From Corallococcus sp. (GTDB lineage: Bacteria; Bacillota; Clostridia; Christensenellales; CAG-314), in contig JAMPEJ010000005.1 in the NCBI GenBank assembly GCA_023665205.1, positions 1-64,000 of the forward strand: 64,000 bases of DNA, in the 5' to 3' direction. Made by a program: the position numbers and the translations under genes. Shown here piece by piece: positions 34,518-42,331 of the stretch (the first letter of the stretch is position 1; every line of letters starts with the position of its first letter). Under the pieces are notes generated by a model. The model worked only from the letters and a program-made list of their open reading frames with translations. It was not told where the DNA came from and made no database searches.

Positions 34518-34696
34518 TATTAAGCGTTATTATACCATTCAAGTTTATATAGATAGCAGTAACTTTTTTTGTCTTATCTGCACAGGCTCTCGCAGAGCAA
34601 AGAACCAAGGTGTGCAATTCGCGGACTATCTAGCAAAGCGAGATCCGAGGCGCTAATTGCAATTACGGAGGTTTTCAAGTACAACTGTAACTGCCT

Positions 34697-34794
34697 TGCC
34701 CTTACGCGAACGACCGAAGGGAGTGATGCGCCAAGCGCAAGGGCATACGGACTTGGCGACATCGCAAAGCGCTAGGCGCCTAAGCCGTATGCCC
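34697..34794 (-). repeat. Compound hairpin element, copy 2, after the spoIVB stop
   Basis: Arm A is GGGCATACGG (34741-34750) pairing with CCGTATGCCC (34785-34794), 10 perfect pairs. Arm B is TGCCCTTACGC (34697-34707) with GCGCAAGGGCA (34735-34745), 10 of 11 pairs. The GGGCA strand is shared, so A and B are alternatives. It ends 11 bases after the stop of spoIVB. Between 34518 and 34696 is a further hairpin-rich segment (TGCAATT ... AATTGCA near 34617-34665). Confidence 0.75.
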
Positions 34795-34804
34795 GAGCGC
34801 CACC

Positions 34805-36034
34805 TTAATTTTGCAACATCCATTTAGCATAAATACCGTAACCGCGAGTGGGATCGTTTACAAAAACGTGCGTTACCGCGCCGACAAGTTTGCCGTTTTG
34901 CACTATCGGGCTGCCGCTCATTCCCTGCACTATTCCGCCGGTTATTTCCAACAAACGTTTATCGGTAACGTGGATAACCATTCCCTTGTCGCCTTTGGTA
35001 GTTTGGCGGTTGGCTTTAACGATTTCTATATCGAAATACTGCGGTTCTCCGCCGCTCACGGTACAATAAATTTGCGCTTTGCCTACCGCAACTTCCGATA
35101 CGTCCGCAACGGGTACCGTTTGTTTACAAAACGACGGCAAAGCGTTGAACGCGCCGAAGGCGCCGAATTTGTTGTTAAGATACAAACTGCCGATACGTTT
35201 TTCAAAAGAAAACGTTCCTTTCAATTCGCCGGCGGCACCGCGCTTGCCCTTGTTGACTCCGTTGATCGTGCAATTGAAAACTCCGCCGTTGTCGCACGCC
35301 ACGATATTACCGTCGGGATCTGTTATAGGGTGACCGAGACTTCCGAACTTAAGATTTTTACGCACGTAAGTAAGCGTTCCGATGCCGCTGGAAGAATCGC
35401 GCGTCCACAACCCCAAACGGTATTGTCCCGCCGTCAAATCGGCCTGAGGAGTTACCGTCGCGGTACGCGTTTCGCCCTGACGGATATATTTTACGGCGAG
35501 TGGTTTTCCTTCGCTTTGAGAGGCGATTTCCACCAACTTTGCGGAACTGAATATTTTGCGGTTATCCAATTCTATTATAACGTCGTTTATTTGCAGTCCG
35601 GCAGTATGAGCAGGACAAACAAGTTGGCTTTCGCTATTGAAAAACTCGTTTAGACCTATTACCGTTACTCCGTCGCCGTCTATCGTAAGCCCCAAAGGAT
35701 ATCCGCCCAAATACACCTGTTCGGAAATTTTTTGCGAGGAAGCGCCGCAAAATAAATCGGCAACGTCGTCGATCAGTTGCGATAAGTCGTCTGCGTCAAC
35801 GCCGGACCGAGAAAGAGACTGAGGTGACGTTGGCACGGCGAGGAATGCATCGTTTTGAACGGACTGTCCGATTGACGCCGAATCTTGCTGTAAGTCTGCT
35901 GCGCTCGTTTGTGTAGCAAGACAAATGTCTTGCGTAGAGGAATATGCGCAAAAATACGGCGCAAATCCCACTGCAAACAGAAAATTGCAACACAGCAAAC
36001 ACAATACAAATATTACGGTTAACTTAACTTTCAT
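34805..36034 (-). CDS. spoIVB: SpoIVB serine peptidase (sigma-K checkpoint)
   Basis: A 409-residue S55 peptidase. ATG 36034 has AGAGGTG 6 bases upstream and is preferred to a GTG at 36043. An N-terminal membrane helix (~3-30) is followed by a linker of about 85 residues, a PDZ domain (~120-195; AGLQINDVIIELDNRK), and the peptidase with SLGHPITD (catalytic His) and VQGMSGSPIVQNGKLVGAVTHVF (catalytic Ser). SpoIVB is secreted from the forespore and cleaves SpoIVFA to trigger pro-sigma-K processing. A sigma-G-type promoter lies just upstream. It follows recN, the conserved recN-spoIVB order. Confidence 0.95.
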   Translation of the reverse strand: MKVKLTVIFVLCLLCCNFLFAVGFAPYFCAYSSTQDICLATQTSAADLQQDSASIGQSVQNDAFLAVPTSPQSLSRSGVDADDLSQLIDDVADLFCGASSQKISEQVYLGGYPLGLTIDGDGVTVIGLNEFFNSESQLVCPAHTAGLQINDVIIELDNRKIFSSAKLVEIASQSEGKPLAVKYIRQGETRTATVTPQADLTAGQYRLGLWTRDSSSGIGTLTYVRKNLKFGSLGHPITDPDGNIVACDNGGVFNCTINGVNKGKRGAAGELKGTFSFEKRIGSLYLNNKFGAFGAFNALPSFCKQTVPVADVSEVAVGKAQIYCTVSGGEPQYFDIEIVKANRQTTKGDKGMVIHVTDKRLLEITGGIVQGMSGSPIVQNGKLVGAVTHVFVNDPTRGYGIYAKWMLQN

Positions 36035-36061
36035 CCGGTACACCTCTTATGCTCGTAGGTC

Positions 36062-36090
36062 TAGTTTGTGAATATTAACGACAAATATGC
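36062..36090 (-). promoter_or_regulatory. Sigma-G-type promoter of spoIVB
   Basis: Minus strand GCATA (36086-36090), a 17-bp spacer, CAAACTA (36062-36068), compared with the sigma-G consensus GHATR-N17/18-CATnnTA. It lies about 28 bases upstream of the ATG, as expected for a forespore gene. The match is partial. Confidence 0.45.
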
Positions 36091-36364
36091 GCTGTTATGT
36101 GTAACATAGTATTATACATACACGACTTTTCCGGCATAGATACGGGATGAGTGCCGTAAAAATTTAGTTTTAGCACAAAAGATTTATAGTTTTCCTAAAC
36201 AATTGCACAGAAAAAATATAAGGATGAAATTCAACGGAAAACGTCATTGCAACGGCGCGGCAGCTAAGTATTTAAGGAAACGACAACGCATCAATATATT
36301 TTTAACAGTCAAAAGCTTTATAAGATTAAAACCGTAACTGCAACATGCACCGCTCTTACAAAAC
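36091..36364. other. Intergenic region between recN and spoIVB promoter
   Basis: AT-rich. A TATAAT-like hexamer is near 36110 on the minus strand. No gene or hairpin is supported besides the flanking recN terminator. Confidence 0.3.
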
Positions 36365-36391
36365 AAAAAAAAACGGCCGCAAAAGCGGCCG
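36365..36391 (-). terminator. Intrinsic terminator of argR-recN
   Basis: Minus strand CGGCCGC-TTTT-GCGGCCG then TTTTTTTTT, about 100 bases after the recN stop. Confidence 0.9.
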
Positions 36392-36493
36392 AGAATAACT
36401 GAAAGAAAATTTCAAAAAAATCTGTTTTTAATTTGCCGGACAAAAAATGACGGAATCGTTTACTTACAGCAAAAGTCTGTCCGTTTTCAAAAA

Positions 36494-38206
36494 TCAATTC
36501 AGCGTGCGTTTGTAATCGTTTGACCAATCCAACAGTTCCTTTGCGGAGACTATCGCATGTTCCCCTACGCTGCCCATAAGTCTGGCTACTTCCTTTGCGC
36601 GCGCTTCCTCTCCGCAAAGAGGCGTAACTAACGTATGAGTGCGTCCGTCGTATTCTTTTTTTTCTATATACAAAGCGGCATCGCTCATTGCCATTATCTG
36701 AGGCAGATGAGTAATTACTATACATTGAAAACCGTCTTGCGAGCGAGAAGAAACGTTGGCAAGTTTTACCGCCACCATTTGCGCCATATTGCCGGATATA
36801 CCCGTATCGATTTCGTCAAATACCATCGTCGGAATTTTTTCCGCAAGAGCGGTAATATTTTTGACTGCCAACATAAAGCGCGACATTTCGCCGCCGGAAA
36901 TAACTTTGGACAGAGGCTTTAGCGGCTCCCCTACGTTTGCCGACATCAAAAATACCGCCTTATCAAAGCCGTCGGAAGAGGGCGACTCTCCGTACTCGTC
37001 CAAACCCGGTTTTTCGTTGAAATCAACTTCAAATTGCGTGCCGCGCATTCCGAGGTCAGCCAGTTCCTTCATTATCCTATCTGCCAAAACTTTTGCAGCC
37101 CTGCGGCGTTCCGTCGATTTGCATTCCGCAAGCGAGTACATTTCCGCAAGCACTTGCCGTTTTTCCTCATTGAGAGCGGCAATTGCCTCCGACGAGTGAG
37201 ACAGAGTTTGATACTTAGTTTCCGCTTCCGTAAGGAAAGCAAGCGCATCTTTCACGGTGCCGCCGTACTTGCGCTTTATGGACTTTATCTGTTCCAAACG
37301 CGCCTCCGCTTTCTCCTGTTCGGCGGGAGAAAAGTCCATTGAAGACAAAATGTTTTCCAACGTGTCGCATACGTCCTGCGCTTCTAAGCGGGAAGAATCC
37401 AAACGCTTGCCTAATTCGTCAGCGCTTTGTTCGTAAGCGGATATTGTGCCGAGATTGTTTTGGGCCAAAGACAATTGGCTTATCGCACCGTTTTCGCCGC
37501 TTAAGCATTCCGTAGCCTGAGAAAGGGCAACGGTAATCTTTTCCAAGTTCATCATCCGCTTATGGGTTGCCAAAAGCTCCGCTTCTTCCTCCTCGGAAAG
37601 GTCTGCATTTGCAAGTTCTTCTATTTGGTATTTCAAAATATCCAACAAACGCTCGCGCTCGGCATCGCTGCCGCCGAAAGACTTAAGTTGACGGTTGATA
37701 GAAGCAAGGCGCGGCGCAAGTTCGTTTTTAAGGCGAAGATCCGCGCCGTTGAAATTGCAAAAACTGTCTAATACCGCAAGTTGATTTTTTTCGTTGAGCA
37801 AAGCCAGATGCTGCCCCTGACCGAATATATCTACCAATTCTGCCGCTACTTCCTTTAATATAGCAAGCGTTGCCTGTTTGCCCTGTATTCTTATTTCGTT
37901 TTTGCCGGAAACGGTCATTTTGCGCGACAGCAAAATTTCCGTATCGGAACCGTAGCCGTATTCTTCAAGTTTTTTCAGCACGGGACAATTCTCGTCAACC
38001 TCGAACAAAGCGGTCACGTCCGCCCAATCTTCGCCGTATTTAATCATGGTTTTATCCGCTCTGTCACCCAAAACAAAGGCCAACGAATCGATTATGATAG
38101 ATTTGCCGCTGCCTGTTTCTCCGGACAAGACGGTAAGACCGTTGGTAAACTCTATTTCCAAGCGGTCGATCAGCGCTATGTTGTTGATTTCAATGCTTTT
38201 TATCAT
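36494..38206 (-). CDS. recN: DNA repair protein RecN
   Basis: A 570-residue SMC-like ATPase: Walker A SGETGSGKS at 28-36, a long central coiled-coil region (~170-345), an ABC signature (KVISGGEMSRFMLA), and Walker B MVFDEIDTGISG. RecN gathers broken DNA ends in double-strand break repair. Length and motif order are typical. It follows argR by 105 bases, the classical Firmicutes argR-recN pair. No LexA box was seen in front of it. Confidence 0.97.
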   Translation of the reverse strand: MIKSIEINNIALIDRLEIEFTNGLTVLSGETGSGKSIIIDSLAFVLGDRADKTMIKYGEDWADVTALFEVDENCPVLKKLEEYGYGSDTEILLSRKMTVSGKNEIRIQGKQATLAILKEVAAELVDIFGQGQHLALLNEKNQLAVLDSFCNFNGADLRLKNELAPRLASINRQLKSFGGSDAERERLLDILKYQIEELANADLSEEEEAELLATHKRMMNLEKITVALSQATECLSGENGAISQLSLAQNNLGTISAYEQSADELGKRLDSSRLEAQDVCDTLENILSSMDFSPAEQEKAEARLEQIKSIKRKYGGTVKDALAFLTEAETKYQTLSHSSEAIAALNEEKRQVLAEMYSLAECKSTERRRAAKVLADRIMKELADLGMRGTQFEVDFNEKPGLDEYGESPSSDGFDKAVFLMSANVGEPLKPLSKVISGGEMSRFMLAVKNITALAEKIPTMVFDEIDTGISGNMAQMVAVKLANVSSRSQDGFQCIVITHLPQIMAMSDAALYIEKKEYDGRTHTLVTPLCGEEARAKEVARLMGSVGEHAIVSAKELLDWSNDYKRTLN

Positions 38207-38310
38207 GATGTTTGCGTTAAGTATTATTTAGAGGGTTGACGCTTTGCAGATACCGCTCAACAAAATCAACCGCTTTTGAAAGGACGTTTTCAACAAAAAA
38301 ATATAATGCG

Positions 38311-38760
38311 CTAGATAAGTTGGTTTATTCTGACGGCAACCTTGTCGGCGTCGGCTGCACGCGGACAAACGACCAATACCGAATTTTTATCGGCAAACAT
38401 ACCGAGTATTTTTTCCAAGCCCAACTGCTCTATTGCGCCCGAAACGGTGGATGCGCTGTCGGCTATGGTTTTGATCACAACCAAATTTTCCGCCGTCACA
38501 ACGGAAACCACGGCTTCTTTCAATATCGTCATAAGTTTACCGGAGATTTTAACCTCAACGCGCTGCTGCGTAACGTATTTGTAGTTACCGTCGGCGTCCT
38601 GAGTTTTGACAAGCCCGAGTTCCTTTATATCGCGGGAAACGGTTGCCTGCGTAACGTCGAAACCTGCGTCGCACAGTGCCGTTACCAGATCGTCCTGAGT
38701 TTCGATATTGCGGCGCGATATTATATCTAAAATTTTAGATTGCCTTGACGAGCGCGACAT
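38311..38760 (-). CDS. argR: Arginine repressor ArgR/AhrC
   Basis: A 149-residue protein with a winged-helix DNA-binding domain (residues ~5-70; QATVSRDIKELGLVK is the recognition motif) and a C-terminal hexamerisation/arginine-binding domain (VISTI-like core 'LVVIKTIADSASTVSGAIEQLG', then FADKNSVLVVCP). It controls arginine metabolism. In the ArgR C-terminal domain the arginine-contacting 'GT.AGDDT' segment is here MFADKNSVLV, so the ligand contact is altered. This may reflect a different co-repressor affinity. Confidence 0.93.
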   Translation of the reverse strand: MSRSSRQSKILDIISRRNIETQDDLVTALCDAGFDVTQATVSRDIKELGLVKTQDADGNYKYVTQQRVEVKISGKLMTILKEAVVSVVTAENLVVIKTIADSASTVSGAIEQLGLEKILGMFADKNSVLVVCPRAADADKVAVRINQLI

Positions 38761-38981
38761 TTCGCCCCTCCTTATTTAACTAAATTTTGGAATTACCGTA
38801 GCAATGCAAAAGCCGGTGACTGCGCTTTACCGGCCGCAACCGCATTACTTTTATACAATTATACACAATTTTTTGCATAATTTCAAGGATTTTAGAGCAA
38901 ATGTTTGAAAAGTTTTTTTGTTTCGATTACGATATAAGCAATATTGAAAGACTTCCGGCAATCGTACTTCTTTGCAAATTG

Positions 38982-39013
38982 AAAATGCGCAGAAATTTTT
39001 CCCTTTCTGCGCA
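38982..39013 (-). terminator. Intrinsic terminator of the 39054 gene
   Basis: Minus strand TGCGCAGAAA-N8-TTTCTGCGCA then TTTTC, a 10-bp perfect stem, 41 bases after the stop. A second GCCGGT/ACCGGC hairpin lies at ~38809-38833. Confidence 0.8.
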
Positions 39014-39053
39014 CAATATTTGCCTGCAAATATTTTTTTTGACTGACCCCAAC

Positions 39054-39467
39054 TTACAGCCGACAGTTTTCTATCAAACCGTCAATTTGCTCTTTAAGCA
39101 GTGTTTCAAGTTGCTTGTAGTGGTCGAACGCATAGATATCCAATTCGTCAAAGGCATCTATATCGTCTTCGTGCTCCGAATCATTCCCCATAGACACGTA
39201 TATATCGTAAGCAGCATTGAAATTTTCCAACAAGTCCGTTGGCAAAACGGAACGCAAATCTTCGACCCGTTTGTCAAGGCAGTCATACAGGTCGTCGCTA
39301 ACAGAAAAAAAGTCAAAATGCCCGCTGCCACCGAAATTTCCGAACATATTCATGCAGTTATAGTATTCAAACAAGGAGTCGTACGGGGCAGGCAATTTTC
39401 CCTTACGGAATGCTTTTTGCGCCTTGTAATACCAATCGTTGTCCTTAGACTTTTTCCAAAACGACAT
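39054..39467 (-). CDS. DMP19/DUF4375-like small acidic protein
   Basis: A 137-residue protein starting at ATG 39467 behind GGGGG. It is strongly acidic. The segment DSLFEYYNCMNMFGNFGGSGHFDFF (~29-53) with the later DLRSVLPTDLLENFNAAYDIYV resembles the DUF4375/DMP19 pattern (a helical domain with 'nGGf.qff' and a run of helices). DMP19 of Neisseria mimics DNA, and related proteins serve as immunity genes beside polymorphic toxins. The resemblance is moderate. It sits alone between oapA and argR, with its own terminator and no toxin partner visible. Confidence 0.5.
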   Translation of the reverse strand: MSFWKKSKDNDWYYKAQKAFRKGKLPAPYDSLFEYYNCMNMFGNFGGSGHFDFFSVSDDLYDCLDKRVEDLRSVLPTDLLENFNAAYDIYVSMGNDSEHEDDIDAFDELDIYAFDHYKQLETLLKEQIDGLIENCRL

Positions 39468-39528
39468 AAAAATCCCCCTACACACGTGTTGCTAGCGTTT
39501 TATTAGACGGTATTAAAGACAAATAAGC

Positions 39529-39551
39529 AAAACGCCTTTTCCGCTAAGGCG
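39529..39551 (-). terminator. Intrinsic terminator of oapA
   Basis: Minus strand CGCCTT-AGCGGA-AAGGCG then TTTTG, immediately after the oapA stop codon. Confidence 0.75.
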
Positions 39552-39556
39552 CTATA

Positions 39557-40324
39557 TCAACCTTTTTTGGAAAAGACGCTCAAAATTTTTGCTACGGCAA
39601 ACACGATGCTGTTGGCTTTTTTGACGGCAATGCCTTTACCCGCGGCTTTAAGCGTTATTGTCGCCATGGAAATGACTGCGTAAACGGACACAGAGACCCA
39701 AAAAACCGCAGTGCTGTTAAGGGCCGCTTCCGCTGCGATTTCCGCCGCTATCGTTGCGGCGCACACACCGGAAACGATACCGCAAATATCGCCGACTATA
39801 TCACAGCATACGGAGGACACAATATCGCGCTTTTTGGCAAGACTTACTGCAGTTTTGCCGCCCTTTACCTTGCGGGAAGCCATTGCAAGAAAAGGACCGA
39901 TGTCGCAAGACGTTGCCGCAGTGCCGATCATATCAAACAAAACGCCTAACACAAGTATTACTACCGTTATAACGATTGCAACCCACAACTGAGCATTAGT
40001 AAGCGAGAAGGAAGACAGCGCATTGACGGCAAACGCCAGCAAAAGCGAAATTACCAATGCTTTAAGCGGCCACAAGTTACGTTTTTTCTTCTTTTTATCC
40101 GAGTGTTGAGCGGACTTTTCCGCCGCGGCAGATTTGTCTACCTTTTTTTCTGAGGGATCGACGGCAGACGTCAACTGCGCCGCAGACGTTTGTTGCGCGA
40201 CGTCCGATCGATCAAGATGCTCCGCTTTTTCAGCAGATTCGTTTACGGACGCGTCGTTTAATTGCGTTTCTTTTAGAGTTTCCTTTCCGTCGCTTCGCGG
40301 GACGGGCGCATCGCTGTTTTTCAT
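39557..40324 (-). CDS. oapA: OapA-like membrane protein (OLE RNA-associated)
   Basis: A 255-residue protein from ATG 40324 (GGAG upstream). A hydrophilic N-terminus (~1-85) rich in Glu, Ser, Asp and Lys ends in a basic KKKKKRN run, followed by four hydrophobic helices. The central segment DMIGTAATSCDIGPFLAMASRKVKGG and CCDIVGDICGIVSG matches, as I remember it, the 'G.A.T....PF.aMA..KV.GA ... DVIGDICGI.SG' pattern of OapA-family proteins. OapA binds OLE RNA at the membrane in Bacillus halodurans. The gene lies directly downstream of the candidate OLE RNA, as it does there. The long acidic extension is unusual. Confidence 0.8.
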   Translation of the reverse strand: MKNSDAPVPRSDGKETLKETQLNDASVNESAEKAEHLDRSDVAQQTSAAQLTSAVDPSEKKVDKSAAAEKSAQHSDKKKKKRNLWPLKALVISLLLAFAVNALSSFSLTNAQLWVAIVITVVILVLGVLFDMIGTAATSCDIGPFLAMASRKVKGGKTAVSLAKKRDIVSSVCCDIVGDICGIVSGVCAATIAAEIAAEAALNSTAVFWVSVSVYAVISMATITLKAAGKGIAVKKANSIVFAVAKILSVFSKKG

Positions 40325-40546
40325 AATTCTCCGTAGATATATTTCGTCTGCACTACTGTTTACAAATAAACGGCAAACATTTTTGCATATATTAAAACTT
40401 GACGAAATAACGCCAAGCAAAAAACTTTCCGCAAGCGCAAAGATAATTTTACCCACAAACAACAAAATCCATCCCGCGCAATGCGTTTGTATAACGCGCG
40501 AATTAACGACGGCACAACTACCGCCGTAAAACGCGATAAACGTTTC

Positions 40547-41148
40547 AAAAAAATTCGGTGGTGACCTGTCGGATAAACCTTACGGCATAGGTTCAGTAGG
40601 ATTTCCCACGCAAGAACTTCCCGTCGCCGAAGAAGCAGTTTCCTTTTGATCTCGCGTAAACGTCGTTACCGACCGTTTAACTGAATCGCCACTTAGTCCG
40701 TACTATAATCCCCGACAAGCCTGGTTTGCAGCCTAGAAGATTTCCTTTGCAGCAACCGGCACATTTTAGTTTCTTTTGCAAAATTCATTTTGTAAAGCAG
40801 TCGACGCGTCATTGTCGGCCAACAGATGCGAGTCGTTCTTTACTCCCAAAATTCCACTCAAAACAGGCTACTCTGTACACAGCGTTTGCACCGCATAGCA
40901 GGTTTAATCTCAGCGAGTAATCAGAGAGATGTGCTCTCAAACCACCCGGTAGAGTCTCCGCGAATGATGGGGATAGAATGCATGCCATTGCACCTTACCC
41001 ACCAATCTTAACTTCCAGCACAAGCCCCCGTTTGGGCAACGAAAGCCAGCACAAGAAACTTCATCGATATGCCCGTCGACGGTCTTTTAGTCCCGTCTTC
41101 AATGCCCGATTACTGACTAGAATACTGCACCACCGATATTTAGTTGTA
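40547..41148 (-). ncRNA. ole: OLE RNA (ornate, large, extremophilic RNA)
   Basis: About 600 bases that contain no credible ORF on either strand but keep mixed composition. The ends are complementary: CGGTGGTG near the 5' end (plus coordinates 41128-41135) with CACCACCG at the 3' end (40556-40563), the latter followed by AATTTTTTT, giving a closing helix and terminator-like tail. A sigma-A promoter precedes it. Internal hairpins include GACGG/CCGTC near the 5' end, and CTTGTGCTGG occurs twice, 31 bases apart. The order nusB-folD-xseA-xseB-ispA-RNA-oapA is that of known OLE loci. OLE binds OapA at the membrane and affects stress tolerance. The identification rests on locus and length, not on alignment to the family model. 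Confidence 0.85.
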
Positions 41149-41154
41149 GAATAA

Positions 41155-41183
41155 TTTATATCATACATTTGCAAAAAATGCAA
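41155..41183 (-). promoter_or_regulatory. Promoter of the OLE RNA
   Basis: Minus strand TTGCAT (41178-41183), 17-bp spacer, TATAAA (41155-41160). Transcription would start near 41148, just upstream of the 5' closing strand. Confidence 0.6.
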
Positions 41184-41202
41184 ATATATTTAGTATTTTT
41201 AG

Positions 41203-41237
41203 GCATAAAGGCGTTTGAAGAAACCTTTTGAAACGCC
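41203..41237 (-). terminator. Probable terminator of the nusB-ispA operon
   Basis: Minus strand GGCGTTT-N14-AAACGCC then TTTATG: a 7-bp stem with a short T-run, 90 bases after the ispA stop and just before the OLE promoter. Confidence 0.5.
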
Positions 41238-41325
41238 GTAAAACCGCAAAGAACAAACTTTTTGTACACTGCGTTACAATGTCACGTCAACAGCACGCAA
41301 TTTCCTTGCTCTGCTCTACAAAGCG

Positions 41326-42141
41326 TCAAAAATTGCGGGCAAGATTTTTCTTCGCGTATTCTTTGATAAAGCCCAAATCGTACTGCGGCAGACTGTCGCA
41401 AAGCGCTAGCACGTTGTCGGTCAGTTTTTCAGCGTATTCGCGGCACTCGCGCTCGGACAAAACGTCCAAGAAAGATTTTTCGCACTTTTCCGCGTCCAAC
41501 AAGTCGTCCACCACTTGATAAGCAATGCCGAAGTCGGTAGCGATCTGTTCGAATACGGCAACTTCCTCTTCCGAAGCATGTCCGGCAAGCGCGCCGCAAA
41601 CGATAGCCGCTCGGATAAGATCACCGGTTTTGTGCACGGCAACTTCCTTTGCATCGTCAAAATTCTTGGTTTCTGCAAACAAGTCCAAGCACTGTCCGTA
41701 AATCATGCCGCCCACACCGCTCTTTGCAAAAAGATATGCGCAAGCCTTTTGGTAATAAGTATCCGTCAATTTGCCGCTAAAAACGATTTCTGCGGCAAGG
41801 TTAAGCAATGCGTCGCCTGCCAAAGTCGCCGCAGCCTCGCCGTATTGCAAGTGGCACGTGCGCACTCCGCGGCGCAGTTCGTCGTTGTCCATAGCGGGCA
41901 AATCGTCGTGAATAAGAGAATACGTGTGTACGTATTCCAACGCAACGGCTAAGATAAAAGCGTTTTCCGTCAATTTTTTGCCTACCGCTAGCGCAGTGTT
42001 AAGCAAAAGCAACGGACGAAACCGTTTACCTCCGCTGAACAGACTGTATTCCATTGCCTGCTGCACTTTTCCGCCCTCTTTAGGCAAATATTTGCGCAAA
42101 TATTCTTCGATTATTTCCAAAGTGATCTTACTGTTCTTCAT
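41326..42141 (-). CDS. ispA: Farnesyl/geranylgeranyl diphosphate synthase
   Basis: A 271-residue polyprenyl synthase. First Asp-rich motif HDDLPAMD (Asp79, Asp80, Asp85) and a second YQVVDDLLD near 205 bind the allylic diphosphate through Mg. GGKRFRP at 38-44 and KTGDL near 175 are further family landmarks. The product chain length cannot be fixed; the two residues inserted in DDLPAMD (DDxxxxD) are typical of bacterial FPP/GGPP synthases. The start overlaps xseB by 14 bases. dxs and tlyA, which often follow, are missing, and the OLE RNA occupies the spot. Confidence 0.94.
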   Translation of the reverse strand: MKNSKITLEIIEEYLRKYLPKEGGKVQQAMEYSLFSGGKRFRPLLLLNTALAVGKKLTENAFILAVALEYVHTYSLIHDDLPAMDNDELRRGVRTCHLQYGEAAATLAGDALLNLAAEIVFSGKLTDTYYQKACAYLFAKSGVGGMIYGQCLDLFAETKNFDDAKEVAVHKTGDLIRAAIVCGALAGHASEEEVAVFEQIATDFGIAYQVVDDLLDAEKCEKSFLDVLSERECREYAEKLTDNVLALCDSLPQYDLGFIKEYAKKNLARNF

Positions 42142-42331
42142 CGGTCAACCTCTTTACTTGTTCTGTCAAAACTTGCAGTTTTCCGCTGCAATCGTTTAAC
42201 GTTTGCATACATTCCGAAGCCAAGCTGATGCTTTTTTCAAAAATAGATAAAGCCTGTTCCAACGGGATTTCGTTGCGTTCCATTTCTTCGGACAGTTCTT
42301 CCAACTTTGCCAATTTCTGTTCCAGATTCAT
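42128..42331 (-). CDS. xseB: Exodeoxyribonuclease VII small subunit
   Basis: A 67-residue two-helix protein with the XseB pattern: LEELSEEMERNEIPLEQALSIFEKSISLASECMQTL. It assembles with the large subunit into ExoVII, which trims single-stranded DNA ends. ATG 42331 overlaps the xseA stop (ATGA). Confidence 0.92.
   Translation of the reverse strand: MNLEQKLAKLEELSEEMERNEIPLEQALSIFEKSISLASECMQTLNDCSGKLQVLTEQVKRLTDEEQ

Noticed and set aside
34574-34775. Overlapping open frames on both strands upstream of spoIVB's repeat
   Set aside because: They fall in hairpin-rich repeat sequence, lack ribosome sites and have no similarity to proteins.
36091-36364. tRNA or small RNA between recN and spoIVB
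   Set aside because: No cloverleaf, no CCA end and no hairpin other than the recN terminator could be found.
40726-41011. Short open frames within the OLE region
   Set aside because: No ribosome sites, overlap on the strand opposite to the predicted RNA, and translations without pattern.
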